Assembly: GCA_963921795.1 (NCBI GenBank)
Contig: OY997652.1
Location: 22,339,678-22,403,677 of the forward strand
From: Nannobrachium achirus
Taxonomy: Eukaryota > Chordata > Actinopteri > Myctophiformes > Myctophidae
Reading direction: 5' to 3'
DNA: 64,000 bases
Position 1 is the first letter of the stretch, and every line of letters starts with the position of its first letter. The notes under the pieces were generated by a model, which saw nothing but the letters and a program-made list of their open reading frames with translations, did no database searches and was not told where the DNA came from. Positions 1-13,564 of the stretch are shown one piece after another. Made by a program: the position numbers and the translations under genes.

Positions 1-540
1 CGGTTTCATTTCTGAACCAGAAGTTCAAAGAAAAAGTGGTTTCAAAGGTTCTGTAGAAACCAACAGGGCTCGACCCCTTTGTCCGTTCATTTTACAGTCT
101 ATGGTCTGCACTCATAGATGCGTCGACCCGTTGTGAGCTTGTACGGTAGGTCTGCTATTATGAAGTTTAAACAAAGACGGTTTTCAGGACGGCTCCGCTA
201 GGCGGAAGTACAGCTGCTATGATGCAATCGCCGTAGCAGTCAAAATCGTTAAGCAAACAACCGTCAGCTTACTGAACTCTTTGGTTCCCATGGTGACATC
301 TCTATGCAGCAGCCTTTGTAGAAGCTACGTGGAGTTTCTGCCGTAGTAGGAAGGGCTGCGACGGCAAGCAGGTTTATCTATTGGGCACTGATCCATTTTC
401 GGTTACCGGAGCGGACTGCCATAGCTGTCCTTGCTTAAAGTCCCTATTTTCGTCCCGGCGCTGTCTTGGGGCGAAGCATGAATCAGGCTTTAAGGTTAGG
501 GTATGAACACCAACTTGTTGTTTAAATATCATCCTGTGTG
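1..540. other. Intron of mapk10 downstream of exon 10, no gene seen
   Basis: No open frame resembling the JNK C-terminus (S/T-rich region ending GCCR) on the minus strand, and no recognised repeat apart from short diffuse similarity. I see nothing functional here. Confidence 0.6.
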
Positions 541-872
541 CAGTGGTGGTAAAAGTACTCACACATTTTACTTAGTAAAAGTAGGCCTATCAATACTGCA
601 ATATAGAAATACTCTGTTACAAGTAAAAGTCAGCAATAGAAAATGTACTTGAGTAAAAGTATGAAAGTGTTGGCATCAAAATGTACTTTGATGCCATGAT
701 GTACTTGTAAAGTAGCAAAAGTACAAAATGTTTGAAAATAGCAGCTCACAACGCATGAGCTTGTAGATTGGCTATTTTCAAATAGCCAAGGTATAAAATA
801 GGGCTAAAGTGGTTTATGTATGTTTTTTAATATTATAATTTATATCTGCAAAGTAACTAGTAACTAAAGTTC
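541..872. mobile_element. hAT-like non-autonomous element (CAGTGGTGG / AAGTACTTAAG family), truncated
   Basis: It begins CAGTGGTGGTAAAAGTACTC and continues with the family signature TATCAATACTGCAATATAGA, a hairpin module (731-783) and TCTGCAAAGTAACTAGTAAC. Other copies lie at 22749, 28181, 35419, 36522, 61904 and 62409. Full copies end in the inverted CCACCACTG. Confidence 0.8.
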
Positions 873-1886
873 ATTGTATTGCACATTGTATTGCACTGCA
901 ATAATATATCGTCGTTGTCGGGTCGAAACCTTGTATGTCCGAAACCATCCTTTTTGTTATTAATTTAAAAATGATTTAATAGTGAAAATAGCTTATCTAG
1001 ATCTGCTATTTTCAATACTTTTGTGCAACAATGCACAATGAAGTAGTTCTTTAATTTACCAAAAACACATACACATTTGAAACTTGGAGATACAAGGTTT
1101 CTGCCCATATTGCATTGCACTATAATAATATACTGCCATGTACGTTGCACTGCACTGCCTTACACTGCACTGCGTCGACTATACTCTGCATCTGCTTGAT
1201 GATTACATATCATAGATTCATCAAAGGAACCTTAACACAGAGCAGCCTTCAACAGTTCACAGAATAGCTGCTTGGCATCAAAGGTGAGGTACACTAGCAA
1301 CACACCTTCCCTTTCCTGACTCATCACTCAACTGTTGGGGAATCCCAGGGAGACTAATGCACGCACGCACGCACGCAAGCACAGGGCAGCTGTTTTAAGC
1401 ACTGGATTCTGCATGACCCATTTATGCTGTGATTCACTCCACTATGACTATGACCAATATCAATACTGCCCTCATGTGGCAACTGTGAGAAATATACTCA
1501 CTTTCTGAAACAGTAGAATGCTACAAAGAGCAGACTAACTACATTGCAGACAGTATACTGTACTTGATCCAGGACCCCAACCTTAAATCATGACCTTTCC
1601 AAACATAGATACACATGGACATTTTTCGTTAATTTCTTTACAGCTTACGATGACTAGTGCAATAGCTGCAGTGGGTAAATCAACCTTACAGACAGTCTAG
1701 CATTGCACAAGTTAGCATTACGTATAAATGTCTTAATTTGCCTCAAAAACAATCAAACAAACAAGATGACAAGGACAGAGACACATGGTCAATGGCACAA
1801 TGTTGTTTTCTTTTTAAATAATAACTCCATTAAGTTATTATAGTAGATTCACTTACAGAGCGATTAGGGCTATGCACTGAGAGTAC
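873..1886. other. mapk10 intron, degenerate repeats
   Basis: Contains a degraded repeat with a short hairpin at about 981-1016 (GAAAATAGC...GCTATTTTC) and a region resembling TCGTCGTTGTCGGGTCGAAACC, found again near 25030, 33920 and 48240. No coding exon is visible. Confidence 0.5.
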
Positions 1887-1964
1887 CTGAAGGTGAAGGC
1901 TGTCCCTTCACGACGCCATTCTTCGTTCTCTCCTCAAAGTTCATCACCTCTTTGTAGATGAGTT
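1887..1964 (-). CDS. mapk10: JNK3 exon 10: [21 protein letters not shown], last visible coding exon
   Basis: 78 nt, acceptor ttccttgacag, donor G|GTACTCTC. It completes Glu and encodes [20 protein letters not shown] then QPSPS plus the first base of the next codon (residues 370-395). The length is identical to the homologous JNK exon. In JNK genes the next and last exon is used in two ways, giving long or short C-termini; that exon is not in the 1.9 kb to the left and must lie outside the window. The donor is weaker than most in this gene. Confidence 0.95.
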
Positions 1965-2023
1965 CTGTCAAGGAAAAGAAAAGCACTGAAACATGCTGAC
2001 AGAAGGGCGTCAATAGAAAAAGA

Positions 2024-2668
2024 TGTCACGGTCCGCTCCTCAGGACCGTGGACTTTGTCAGTGTCTTGTAAGCTGATAGATTGTTGTTTTCTATTCTTAC
2101 TCTGTTGTGATGAATATGTTTCAGTTTGCATTACTTGTTCTGAGCCAATGTGGCCTTCTGCTGCCTTCTAGTTAGTGTTTTACATTTCAGTTGTGTTCCT
2201 TTTACTCTGTAGTAATGTTTCATTCCCTGTTCCCTTGTTGGGTTTTGCTTTACATGCCTGTATCTTATTTTGTAGTAATAGTCCTAGTGTTTCCTATCTT
2301 TGCCTAGTATTTGTTTCCTGTCTTGTCTTGTCTCGCTTCCCTGTGATTGTTAGTTTCCTACACCTGTGTCCACTTTAGTCCCCCAGCCTATCCCAGTGTT
2401 GATTGTTTGTCCGAGTTCACCTGTGCCTAGTTAGTTCTTGTCTATATATATGTCCCAAATTTGTGTTCAGACCCTTAGTTAGATCATCACTTCATGTCCG
2501 TGTTCTTATGTAGGCTACTCTGATTTGGCTGCAAGCCAATCTGTATAATAAGTTCTTGTTTTGCCTGCCCCATTTTATGGGAAGTTTAAGTTTGGAGGAT
2601 AAACCATCTGAATTTAGATCCTTGCCTGTTAGTCGTACTGCATTTGGGTCCACTGAACCCAAGGACAA
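2024..2668 (+). mobile_element. Possible solo LTR or degraded retroelement end
   Basis: Starts TGTCACGGTCCGCTCCTCAG and runs through pyrimidine-rich sequence with CACCTGTGCCTAGTTAGTTC, a TATATATA stretch and an AATAAG-like signal. This style resembles fish Gypsy-type LTRs. A clear target duplication was not found and the right end is uncertain. Confidence 0.35.
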
Positions 2669-3316
2669 GGACAAAATCCATCCAAAATCTATCCATTCAA
2701 GGACAAAATCCATTCGAGTGTCCTCACTGACTATTCTGTTTAGTTTATGAACTCTGTCGTAATAGCTGATCTACAAGCTCGCAGCGCAGCACTTGCAGGA
2801 ATAGCAATATAAGAATACAATAACAATACTGTAGCAATATAATAATACAAGAGCACATCAAATCAAGCCATGCTGAGTCGGCTGAATTGGACTTCGCAAC
2901 ATTTGGTGTGGCAACTTGCTCGGCTGCCAGCTCCCTCGTCGGTTCCTCTCGGAACTAGTTCTAACTTAATAAAAGGAGCTGTAGTCTTCTCACCAACTTA
3001 ATATAAGAGGCTGTGGTCTGTTCTTACCAAGCGGACCGAGAGGGCCGCCTCGCTGGCACCGACTTTTCTCACCAAGTGCATGGGCCGCTTGTAGCGAGCG
3101 TTCCCGTGGAAGAAAAAAAGACTAGTCCGACAATAGGTTCCTGTACCGTTTTGCTTACCGTTGGTATGTATCGATCTGAAATTTATATAACCTGATTTTT
3201 AACATCAGGTTAAATAACCCACAGGATATGAGGTCTGTAGTGGCAGTTGCATTGCCAATTCTCAGCTGCAACTTTACAATAACCACCTAATATAAGTCTC
3301 ACCATGCCAACCTTAC

Positions 3317-3380
3317 CTTTCCATTCATCAATGGAATGTTCTCTCTCATCAAGTTGCTTGTCATAGATCGCTGGTGGAGG
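3317..3380 (-). CDS. mapk10: JNK3 exon 9: PPPAIYDKQLDEREHSIDEWK
   Basis: 64 nt, acceptor ttctctccag, donor GTAAGGTT. It encodes PPPAIYDKQLDEREHSIDEW, K and the first base of Glu (residues 349-370). This is the L16 extension that wraps back over the kinase and contributes acidic residues to the common-docking surface used by D-motif partners such as c-Jun, JIP scaffolds and MKKs. The length equals the JNK family exon. PPPAIYD compares with PPPQIYD in other vertebrate JNK3 proteins. Confidence 0.96.
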
Positions 3381-3590
3381 CTGGAGAGAAGAGATAAAGA
3401 AAACTTTTAGATTTGGCTTGTTTGGTGAAACCACCCGCCACAGAATAAACTAAGTTGTTTCAAGTAGTTTACAATTAGTTCATGACACCGATATCACTAG
3501 ACAACTAGATGCTATAGTTCCAATGAGGATTTTCTTGAAATGGGCATCCAAAAATGAACAGCCGCATTAAGAAACCGCTCCAGTGACTTA

Positions 3591-3805
3591 ACCCATTTAG
3601 GCCTAGAATTATTTAATGCTTTAACTATTGAAGAATAGCAGATATACAAGCTCATAGCTGCGAGCTTGTAGATCTGCTATTTCTGAAAAATCGTGAATCG
3701 TGAAGTCTTTGAATATATCTTTTTAAAAGCGAACATTTGTAACTCAAATATTTGCTTCTGGGTGGTCCCTGGAACAACATATTTTGAGATGGGGGGTCTG
3801 TGGCC
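3591..3805. mobile_element. TTAACCCATTTAGGCC-family element, partial
   Basis: Starts TAACCCATTTAGGCCTAGAA, contains the hairpin module (3626-3687) and a GGGTGGTCCCTGGAACAACA segment shared with 26840 and 39535. The right end is lost. Confidence 0.7.
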
Positions 3806-5384
3806 AAATACATGTAATACATGTGGAAGTACTGTGAATGGGCACAGTCACATTGCATCATCCTCAGTCAAAAGACAAGGATTTCAAACAGTTACTACTG
3901 TTACTACAGTACTTTTGTCATCTATTTGAATTATGACAGAATGTCACATTCAGTCAGTGGCAGTAAAGCACTGTGATGCTGTAAGAAAACAGAATTCATG
4001 TTTTTTTTCTTGTTTATCTCAATGTCAACACAAAGACAGGTCAGGGAGGAGATGAGGATGCATGAATTGTGAATTGTAATGAAAACAATTTGAGATGAAT
4101 GAAATAAAATGAGCAGTTAATAGCCTTGATTATTTATCATACAAATGACATCAAGCTTACACTGTATTTGTTCATTGAAATCACCCGTTATATCTTTACC
4201 ATACAGATACATAGCTAGCAATGAAGCGACCCAAAACCTCATAAGTCTGACAAGGCGTCCAACCACCCGCACCCGCTCATGTCCTATTTTGACGTTGCCA
4301 TAACGTCTAGCGGTTTGTCCCTGTCCCGGTCTAGTAATTGCTGTATGAACCTGTCCCAGTGTAGCTATGCTGTCCCTGTCCCAGTATAGTTTGAATGTCT
4401 GTCCCTGTACCAGTCTAGCTCTCCTGAATCTGCCTCCGAGTCTCAGTGGATGTTGGATTCCCTGAAATAGGACACTGCATCGCGTCCCCATAGGTCATTT
4501 ATTATAATACCACCAACCGTGATGTTCTTTTTATGCCTCTAGCTCTTCCTCAGACCTTTTTTTTTGGTCTGAGAAAGAGCTAGATGCTTGAAACCTTATT
4601 ATAATTGAATATGTGACGTTTTTATTGACAATGGTTTATTGCATATGAGGCTATATGATGCACGAACATAGATGCATAATTGTATTTACTGTATCTGTCA
4701 AAAGGATGAACCACAACAAAGCTCTTAAGCTTATTTCCTTTCTGAACAGTATTATAATAAACAACCTACGGGACCGGTGTGTGGACTGCATTTCACCATT
4801 TTAGTTGTTTGGCCAATTCATTCCTCCCCACACAAATGTCTGTGTGTTGTCACTGCTGTTGTGTCCTACTGGCTCACCTGCCAGTGAGGAGCCCCCACTG
4901 GGAGGACGTCAAGCCTCTGTCCTACTTCTCCCGCCCACTAGGCTATATTCACAGCAGCCATATTGGGGAGACGTTGGGTCTCTTCTCACTTCCTTCAAAG
5001 GTGTTACCAATGATACTAATGAAGGTTCTAATGAAGGTTCCATTTCATGTAGCACAATCAAACCTTTTATTTCAAGGACCCTCATAACACATATGGGTCT
5101 ATTTCCATTTATACACTCTCAGAGTTTTCACACCTTTTAAGGGGTCATTTGGAACCCCCAAGGAACCATGAGGGTTCCACACTTTGAGACCCACTGGTGT
5201 AGCAGAGTGTTTCCAGTGAGCCGACATGGCACAGTATCAGCACCCTGACTCTGTTTGACCAGAATGGAACAGAGCCTTCATTAGAATTATTGGTGGCACC
5301 TGTGAAGGAAGTGAGAAGAGACCCAACTTCCCTCCAAAATGGCTGCTGTGCATATAGCCTAGCTATACTATATATACTCCCTGC
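3806..5384. other. mapk10 intron, no gene
   Basis: Contains a perfect-looking inverted repeat at about 4537-4583 (CTAGCTCTTCCTCAGACC / GGTCTGAGAAAGAGCTAG) around a T-run, and a CCTGTCCCAGT-rich stretch at 4310-4425. A region at 4860-5070 is shared with 32190-32290 and is part of a SINE-associated repeat. No gene is supported. Confidence 0.5.
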
Positions 5385-5545
5385 TGACAGGTGCCGCCCC
5401 AGCCTCGTAGGAGTACCATCACCCTCCCCCGAACACGGGCCAATTGTGTTTGTATAATAGACTCTTGACAAAGCCAGATGTATTCGCGATGGATTCAAAT
5501 CCCCAGACTCTGCAGTGGTGGGCGGGTACTTTACCACTGTGCCAC
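5385..5545 (-). repeat. tRNA-derived SINE, minus orientation
   Basis: Reverse B-box-like GGATTCAAATCC and GAACACGGGCCAATTGTGTT are shared with copies at 32230, 55803 and 61553. The head would be a degenerate tRNA-like promoter transcribed leftward. Confidence 0.7.
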
Positions 5546-5594
5546 CTGAGCTACCTCTCTATTCTATTTTAAAACATTTAGTTTGATTCACTGA

Positions 5595-5745
5595 CAGGAC
5601 CACACGGATACAGTAAATCCCGAGTGTTCATTTAACTCTGGGAGTGTACAAAGGTCACAAAATGGCCATGTTAAGGGTCCATTTGGTTATGTTTGTACAC
5701 TCTGTGAGTCATAAATGTTTAAATGAACACTGAGGATTTTACCTT
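5595..5745. mobile_element. Foldback MITE (TGTTCATTTAACTCTG family)
   Basis: An imperfect inverted repeat with GTGTTCATTTAACTCTGGGA at left and its complement (CATAAATGTTTAAATGAACA) at right, around a GTACACTCT core. Related copies lie at about 7525-7600, 7815-7920 and 38090-38160. Confidence 0.65.
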
Positions 5746-6359
5746 GGGGTGACAATTATACAGTAGATGTAGTGGACTAGAACCCTGGATCATGTACTGT
5801 ATATACAGTATATTCAAAGAAATGTATACATACAGTTGGGTAGTAAATATGTATTTGTAACGTGATAACAGTCTTGGCCTTTAAAGTACGTAAGACATGA
5901 ATCAAACAGGCTCAAAGAATGACATAATTATGTAAAGAGTTACAGAACTGAAGTGTTACCACTATAGCCAATTACTTTACGTTTGGTGGTAACAAGAATT
6001 TGAAGAAAAGTTGCATGCATTCTGAAGTATTGCCTGAATACATGCAAAACATAGCAGGGCTTCTATTAATGGCAGAGGCCTATATACTGTATGTTTATAC
6101 TGTACATTCAAAAGGTGAATGCTTGGTTACATTGATGTCCTACAGCCTGGATGAGTGATGTTCTGTTTTATAATAATCACCTGAAGGGAAATTAGCTGAT
6201 TTCCAACCTAAAGGCCATTGTTCTGGCAGCGAGGAGATGCATTATAAAGTGTGGCAAAAGAATACCCCATATCATCTTCTATGTATTTGTCATGTATATG
6301 TCAAGGCAGTGTCTTTTAAAACCCCAGAATGCATTATTACGCATTATTACTAATACTAC

Positions 6360-6770
6360 TATTATTAAAAAATAGCAGATATACAAGCTCACAGCGTGGC
6401 ACTCTGTAGATTTTTGAAAAATCCAGAAATTTTGTGCAAGTCTTTGAATATTTTTGACCCGATTCTATAAATGTCTTCTAAATACTTCTAAGGTTTTTGA
6501 AAAAGGCCTGTTTCTACGTGAGCGGTTCTCAAACCTTTCATGTCAAGGACCCCTAGAATTATATGTATTTGGCCGCCGACTCCCATCTCAAAATATGTGT
6601 CAGGGACCCCCCCCAGAAGCAAAGTTTCGCTTTAAAAATAATATTCAAAGATTTGCACACATTTTCAAGATTTTTCAAGAATAGCAGATCTACAAGCTCG
6701 CAGCGCAGCACTCGGTGTCGCACTGTGATAGTTAAAGCATTAAATAATTCTAAATGGCTTAAATAAATAC
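6360..6770. mobile_element. Element of the GGACCCCC / hairpin family, rearranged
   Basis: Two hairpin halves (about 6366 and 6676) flank a GAGCGGTTCTCAAACCTTTC...GACCCC segment and GGGACCCCCCCCAGAAGCAAA. It is similar to 21770-22090. Confidence 0.65.
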
Positions 6771-8233
6771 ACTGGCTACTAGTGGACACACTTCAATTCC
6801 ACCCAGTCTAAGCCAATGAAATAACAGGGCCGTGGTTTGCAAAATTTCTGGTGCAAAAGGCCATAAACGCGTAGTCGCGTACGTTCCGCATGCACAAGAT
6901 ATATATATACATATATACAGAGATATACACAGAAAACATAGGGTATGTTTTTTTTTGTACCACATTGCACAGCTCTCCTCACATCAAAACAATGAGATTT
7001 AAGAAGAAAATGTGACACGTTATCCTTTAACATAAAGCACATAAACTTGTGTTCTCTATCCTAAGTGTCTTAGGCCCACAGAATGAGATATTTCCTTGAT
7101 GTCGGGCGGTGGCTATTTACCATGGATATTTGGACGAGATCTCTTGCCTTCATCAGCATGAAATGATATTAAGAGAGGAGGGAAAAACAGCAGAAAATGT
7201 GTTGAAGGAGAAATGCCATTGATGGCCAAAAATACAACATATAAGTGCTAATATGAAAAGTCATTAATATTATAACCATCCAACATCCTTATAGCTATGA
7301 AAGATACACGGTAACCAGTTGCTGGTGTATCTGGGGGAAGGTTAACTACACTACAGCATTTACAGAAATGAGACATCATGCTACAAAACAGTTGTTTTTC
7401 ATTATTACTCGTCAGAATGTGAAGTGCTACCCTGAAGGTATGTGGAACCAGATATATCCTGGACCGTGTCAATTAACAAGATCTTGCACAGACTATGCCC
7501 TCGATGACGTATTCCTACCAATGTACTCTGTAAAACCCTCAGTGTTCATTTAAACCACTTGTAACTCAGAGAGTGCACAAAATGTATTTTGGTTACATGT
7601 GTACACTAGTAAAAAGGGGCACTAGACCACATTCAGCCACTAGGTGTCGCCCCTTTACAACACCTCTGTTACAGTTACAGATACATTTGTTCCCTATCTC
7701 TGTCATCTCATACTAATGAAGGTCAGATGGAGACATTTGACTTCAGAATATAAACAGGGCACAATGACGACTCATATAAACAGCATAGCACTGTAGCAAT
7801 GCAGTGTTTCACTACGCTGCAAGATCCTGGTTTTTAATTGAACTCTGATGGATTAGAAATGTCCATTTGGTTACATTTGTACTCTCAGAGAGAGTTACAA
7901 ATGGCTCTTTTCCAGTGAGTAGGCAGCTAGTTATTTATGGGGAAAGCATTAAGCGAATCAAACCACTAAGAACATAAGTTGCCTAAAATGAAATAATAAA
8001 TATAAACAAATATGTGAGCCAAAAATGTAAAGCCATCACAAAGGCAATGACTGGGTAATTCCCATAACCATAACAGTTGCAAGCAAACACAAAAATAAGT
8101 AATGCTTTAAACAATTACTGTATTATTATGAACCCCCCTTTGAATTAAAATCAGGACAATTTGATATCTGGTCTTTCAGCAGCAGCCATTTTGACATGAA
8201 ATAGTCAAAAGTGTTATCAATGATACTAATTAA
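6771..8233. other. mapk10 intron, low-complexity and MITE fragments
   Basis: Mostly unrecognised, with two fragments of the TGTTCATTTAA foldback family (7525-7600, 7815-7920) and a short AT-rich ATATATAC run at 6900. No gene is visible. Confidence 0.5.
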
Positions 8234-8522
8234 AGGCATAGTTCACCCCCAAAGTGACTTTTTTCTTTTTCTATTGATTACTCACCTCATGGATATTGTT
8301 TTGTTTTTGTTGCATTGCTAAGCCAATAATTTGAGGAGACTCTTTGGGTATCCATATAGGGAATAAAGCATGCTCTTTGTTTCTCCATAGGGAACCACTG
8401 CTGGTCATCAAATATTTGGCTTAGGAATGCGAGAAAAACCAACAAAATACCCAAGAATTCATGTCTCTATGGGGTGAGTAATCGATAGAAAAAACATATT
8501 GTTTTGGGCGAACTATCCCTAT
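8234..8522. mobile_element. TTAA-type foldback MITE (AGTTCACCCCCAAA family)
   Basis: Left end TTAAAGGCATAGTTCACCCC, with ATTGATTACTCACC just inside. The right end is inverted: GGGTGAGTAATCGATAGAAA then TTTTGGGCGAACTATCCC. A better preserved relative lies at 60999-61305 and a truncated one at 42973. Confidence 0.75.
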
Positions 8523-8689
8523 GGGAACTATCCCATTCTGGTCAAACCTAATTAATTGCTGCTGCCATTGTACATGATAGCTAAACAGATTATACTACAC
8601 TAAATGGAACAGAACCTTAATTAATATCATTGATAACAACTGTGATTCGCAGACTATTTTACGTCAATTCATGGGTTGCATTTGTAGTC

Positions 8690-8752
8690 CTACAGCGGCC
8701 ATGTTGAGGACCAACACAGGTGTTTCAATTGTTGGTCCTCAACATGGCCACT
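8690..8752. repeat. Short perfect-type palindrome
   Basis: ACAGCGGCCATGTTGAGGAC faces GTCCTCAACATGGCCACTGT around a short spacer, capable of a strong hairpin 120 bp downstream (transcript sense) of exon 8. Confidence 0.8.
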
Positions 8753-8774
8753 GTAAGACTACCAATGTAACTCA

Positions 8775-9035
<261 letters not shown>

Positions 9036-9548
9036 TCATTTCAACCAATCAGTATGGTATAGTAGTCCATAAGTATGTATACTATACAGCCTAACTGACA
9101 TTATCATCTGTAATGTTCAAAACTGTTACTTTTAATAACAAATAGCAAGTAGCAGATCTACAAGCCCAAAACGAGCTTGTAGATCTGCTCCTTTTGTGTG
9201 ATGCTGTAATTTACGAAAATAAATAATATCTGTTAGCACATCTGTGGTTGGAGGTGGTATTCCTATACTCTTCCAATGAGAAATTTAAACACTGGTGTCA
9301 CCTAATGGTTCCTGAGTACAACTGCCTGAAGCACAATATCTCCCCTGGCCAAAACCATTTTATTTTAAACATAATAACGGTACAGCACACGTGATAGTGA
9401 TCTGCACTCCAGGAATAATCCCTCCAGCCCACCTAGGGGGCAACACGCCTATTTCTCTGTACTTCAGAATTCCTGAACACTCGCTAGTCTCGTCCTCCGG
9501 TTCACTGTGACCAAAATAATGACTGCTACCTCACCTTACACTTGACTC

Positions 9549-9918
9549 ATAATCCTTTTCAGGCCGCGACCCCCAAAATAATCATATTTTAAATGGGGAC
9601 CCCCCCCCCACCACCACTGTGACGAGCACTAAGAGTTGAGGCATTACATTTTGTATAACACGGTTCTATTGTGAAAATAACAGATCTACGTGATCGCGAG
9701 GCGTTGTGACTTGTGAGCATGTAGATCGCATATTTTCACAATTTCTGCCTCTAATATTTGACAATTTGAATATATTTTTACTTTAGAAATGTGCAGATAC
9801 TGTACCCTCTATACACTTAAACTTTATGCTGGATTGTTTACTGTTGAGTGAGAAAATGGTGTTTCATATTAAGCTAATCATCTGGGGACCCGACCCACAG
9901 GTTGAGAACCACTGCACT
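9549..9918 (-). mobile_element. hAT-like element, CAGTGGTTCTCAACCTGTGG family, reverse
   Basis: Reverse copy: CAGGCCGCGACCCCCAAAAT at left and ACAGGTTGAGAACCACTG at right. It contains the hairpin module at 9673-9735. It aligns with 18838-19231 and with the interrupted copy at 11694. Confidence 0.8.
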
Positions 9919-9974
9919 AAAGAACAATAATGGCCTGATAGGCTTTAATATTACATAATGGTACCTTGTGATAC

Positions 9975-9977
<3 letters not shown>

Positions 9978-10049
<72 letters not shown>
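9978..10049. repeat. (CT)n microsatellite
   Basis: Uninterrupted CT dinucleotide repeat of about 72 bp in intron 7-8. Confidence 0.98.
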
Positions 10050-10052
<3 letters not shown>

Positions 10053-11005
10053 GGGTGTATTTCCTTTACCACCGGCATCCCAGCATGCGGTGCAGGCAGC
10101 CAGAACACAAGTGATTCCTAGCTGAGAGTTTTACCACATAAAGGCTTTGATGCCAGTGCAGTGGAGCAGCATACAGTATTCATTATCTTTCTTGGTGGGA
10201 TTTTCCACATTTAGAAATAGGCTGCCTACCACAATAAACATCCCTCTAATCTCAAATGAGTCAGGGAGGTGTTTTGATTCAAACTTTTCCCTAGGTGGGA
10301 ACATTGTTGTGAATCTATCTATTTCAGTTTTCCTATCCAGTACATTGGATTATCATCATGACTGATTCTGCATTGTCACCACCAGCTCCATGCTTAAAAT
10401 AAGTCACAAAACCACTTAAACTTAACACAGAAGAAGGCATCAATACATACGTGGTTCAAACTCATAGTACATAGGCCCCTACCCAAAAAGCATAATTAAT
10501 TTATGCTCTACATTTGGCACAAATGTTATGCTTATAATAAGGAAATTACACAGAAGAGAGCATGTCATGCATTATTGACATGGTCAGTGAAACACAACAT
10601 ATAGTTTTGAGGATATTTATAGCACACATATAAGTATAGCTCCAGTTTAAACTTTGGTGTGCTAAACAGGATTCAAAACCAGGTCTCCCTTGTGGGAGAA
10701 CAAATATCTACCTCCCAGTCCCTTCCAACAGGCACTCAGATATTGTTTATGAGCTTCTTCAGGCAGTGCTACTTGTCAACCAGTAGGACACCTACTGTAG
10801 GACACTACACCCACCGGTGAACACAGGGTCTATACATTTCTCAGTGGAGGAGTAGGGAGGGACTAGGGAGACAACTTCCTAACTGCACATGTGCTCATTA
10901 TATTGTTATTCACATTCCACCAACCACCACACAGATTGGTTAAAATACCATTTAATTAATTCAAATAACTTTTGAAGTTATTGCAGGATTTTACATGCTG
11001 TAGAG
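10050..11005. other. mapk10 intron 7-8, no feature
   Basis: Unrecognised unique-looking sequence with no supported exon or repeat structure. Confidence 0.5.
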
Positions 11006-11428
11006 CAGGGGTCGGCAACCTTTTTGACATGAAGTGCCATGTTTTCATTTTCTTGATAGTCAGTGTGCCGTATCAAACATTTAAGTTTAATTATGACACC
11101 AAAATAAAATATTTACAACTGATTTTGAATGTCCATAGGCTATACATAATATTTTCTTTAGACATATTTTCAGGTTGTAATGATCATTAGGAGCAATAAC
11201 CCACCTATATCCCAGACTCCCTCCCTAGTCAAAGTCAGAGTTAGGAGTTAATTATGTGCAGGATGTAATTTGTATATAGATGTGAGTGGACTATGACTTA
11301 AACGTTTGTTATATTTAATTTTAAAATAAATACTAAATCTCTCTCACACACTTATGCCAGTGTGCCAGACAGTGATCACACTCCCCTGTGCCAATATTGG
11401 CACCCGTGCCTGAGGTTGCCTACCCCTG
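11006..11428. mobile_element. hAT-like MITE next to exon 7
   Basis: Terminal inverted repeats CAGGGGTCGGCAACC and GGTTGCCTACCCCTG (one mismatch), the classic hAT end. Flanking 8-mers ctgtagag and tcgtcgag match at five positions, compatible with a decayed 8-bp target duplication. It ends 23 bp from exon 7. Confidence 0.85.
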
Positions 11429-11439
11429 TCGTCGAGTTA

Positions 11440-11926
<487 letters not shown>

Positions 11927-12895
11927 GTCAGGGTACTAAAGTATCGTTAGATTTTCAATAGGAATTCAATTTTAAAAAATCATTTTTCTCTCAATTTTCT
12001 AATTTTCTAGCTCCCCATAAAATCAAATATTGGTTCATTTTTCCAATTTTCTAGCTTGCAAAAAAATCAGGAAAATGCTTCAATTTTTTAAATGTGTGAT
12101 TCATATTTGTCATTATTTGATTTGGAACCGACAAAGGAAAAACATCTTTAAAAAAGGTATTTTTCATTTTTTTACCACATTACGAATATCAAAAAATTGA
12201 CCAATTTTTCCAATTTTCTAGCTTGCAAAAAAATCAGGAAAATGCTTAAATTTTTTAAATGTGTGATTCGTCTTTGTCATTATTTGATTTGGAACCGACA
12301 AAGGAAAAACATCTTGAAAAAGGTATTTCTTAATTTCTTACCCCATTACAACAATCAAAAAATGGGCCCATTTTTCCAATTTTCTAGCCCACAAAAAAAT
12401 CAGGAAAATGCTTAAAATTTGCTCAATTTTTTGAATGTGTGATTCATATTTTGACATTATTTGATTTGGAACCGACAAACAAAAAACGGGCCCATTATTC
12501 AATTTTCAAGTCCAGGAAAGAAATCGTCATCATGAATGTCACGTGACCACGTGTCAAGTCACATGGTACACAACTTCAAAATAAAAGCTGTAGGCTAGTC
12601 TAACATCCAAGTAATAGGATCAACATGCAGGCAGGCAGGGGGTCCATGAGGGGTTTACATGGCTGGTTCCCAAAGTGTGGTTTGCGGACCCCCAGGGTTT
12701 CTATGGCTGGTTCACAACAGCCTGGTACACGTACAGCCATGGCTGGTTCCCAAAGTGTGGTTCGGGGACCTCTTGAGGTCCATGACGGATTTCCAAGGGG
12801 GTCCATGGCTGGTTAGCAATAAATGTGGTTCAGGGACCTCTGGGGGTCCCTGAGGGGTTTCCAAAGGGGTCCATGGCTGGTTAGCAATAAGTGTA

Positions 12896-13501
12896 ATTGC
12901 GACCGTAGGTCGCTACTTACTATCACAGCCTGCACAAACTGTCCGTCTGTCTGTCTGTCTGTCCCTCTGTCTGTCACACCTCACACGTCACACTATTGCC
13001 CTGCTCATATCTCCGGGTCCCTGGGGGACCCCCAGATGTAAAAAATGACCAAATATGCAAAAATGACCAAATGACCACCCCAACGGGGCTGCTCACGGGG
13101 AATTCCCGGGGACCACCGACTCCTGCTGCTCCAGAACGGATGCCAAAGTGGTGGCGCCCCCAGTGGAGGACCCCCTCCACTGCAGCTCACATAAAATGCC
13201 GTAACTCGGGCTAGGAGCGTCCGGGAGAGCCGGGGCCGGTACCTATTCGTCCGCCAAGGCAACGCGGAGACCCCACCCCTCATTTCTCACATGGCCCTCT
13301 TCTAGCGCCACCATGAGGCCGATTCTTGCAAAACACAGTTTTGGACACTGCTCCTACAGATTTTGCCCTAAAATCACGCACATCGGTACACAGTATGTCT
13401 ACACATTGCCCACACAACTAGGAACCAATGGCAGTTACAGCCCTCTTTGTGTATACATGTGACCTACGGTCGCTTATCTCCCGATTAGGGAGTCTTACTG
13501 G
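12896..13501 (+). mobile_element. Helentron-like family A element (in left arm)
   Basis: 5' end ATTGCGACCGTAGGTCGC, then a (GTCT)n tract, then GGTCGCTTATCTCCCGATTA and GGGAGTCTTACTGG at the 3' end. The left half of the terminal hairpin is lost. Confidence 0.75.
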
Positions 13502-13564
13502 TAGTGTAATAGGTGAAATAGTGTAATAGTGCATTACTTGTAATATTGAAATAGCATAAATGTT

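Noticed and set aside
374..562. Minus-strand ORF near the left edge considered as the last JNK3 exon
   Set aside because: Its sequence lacks the expected SSMSTDQTLASDTDSS-like C-terminus, and no acceptor in the right phase was found.
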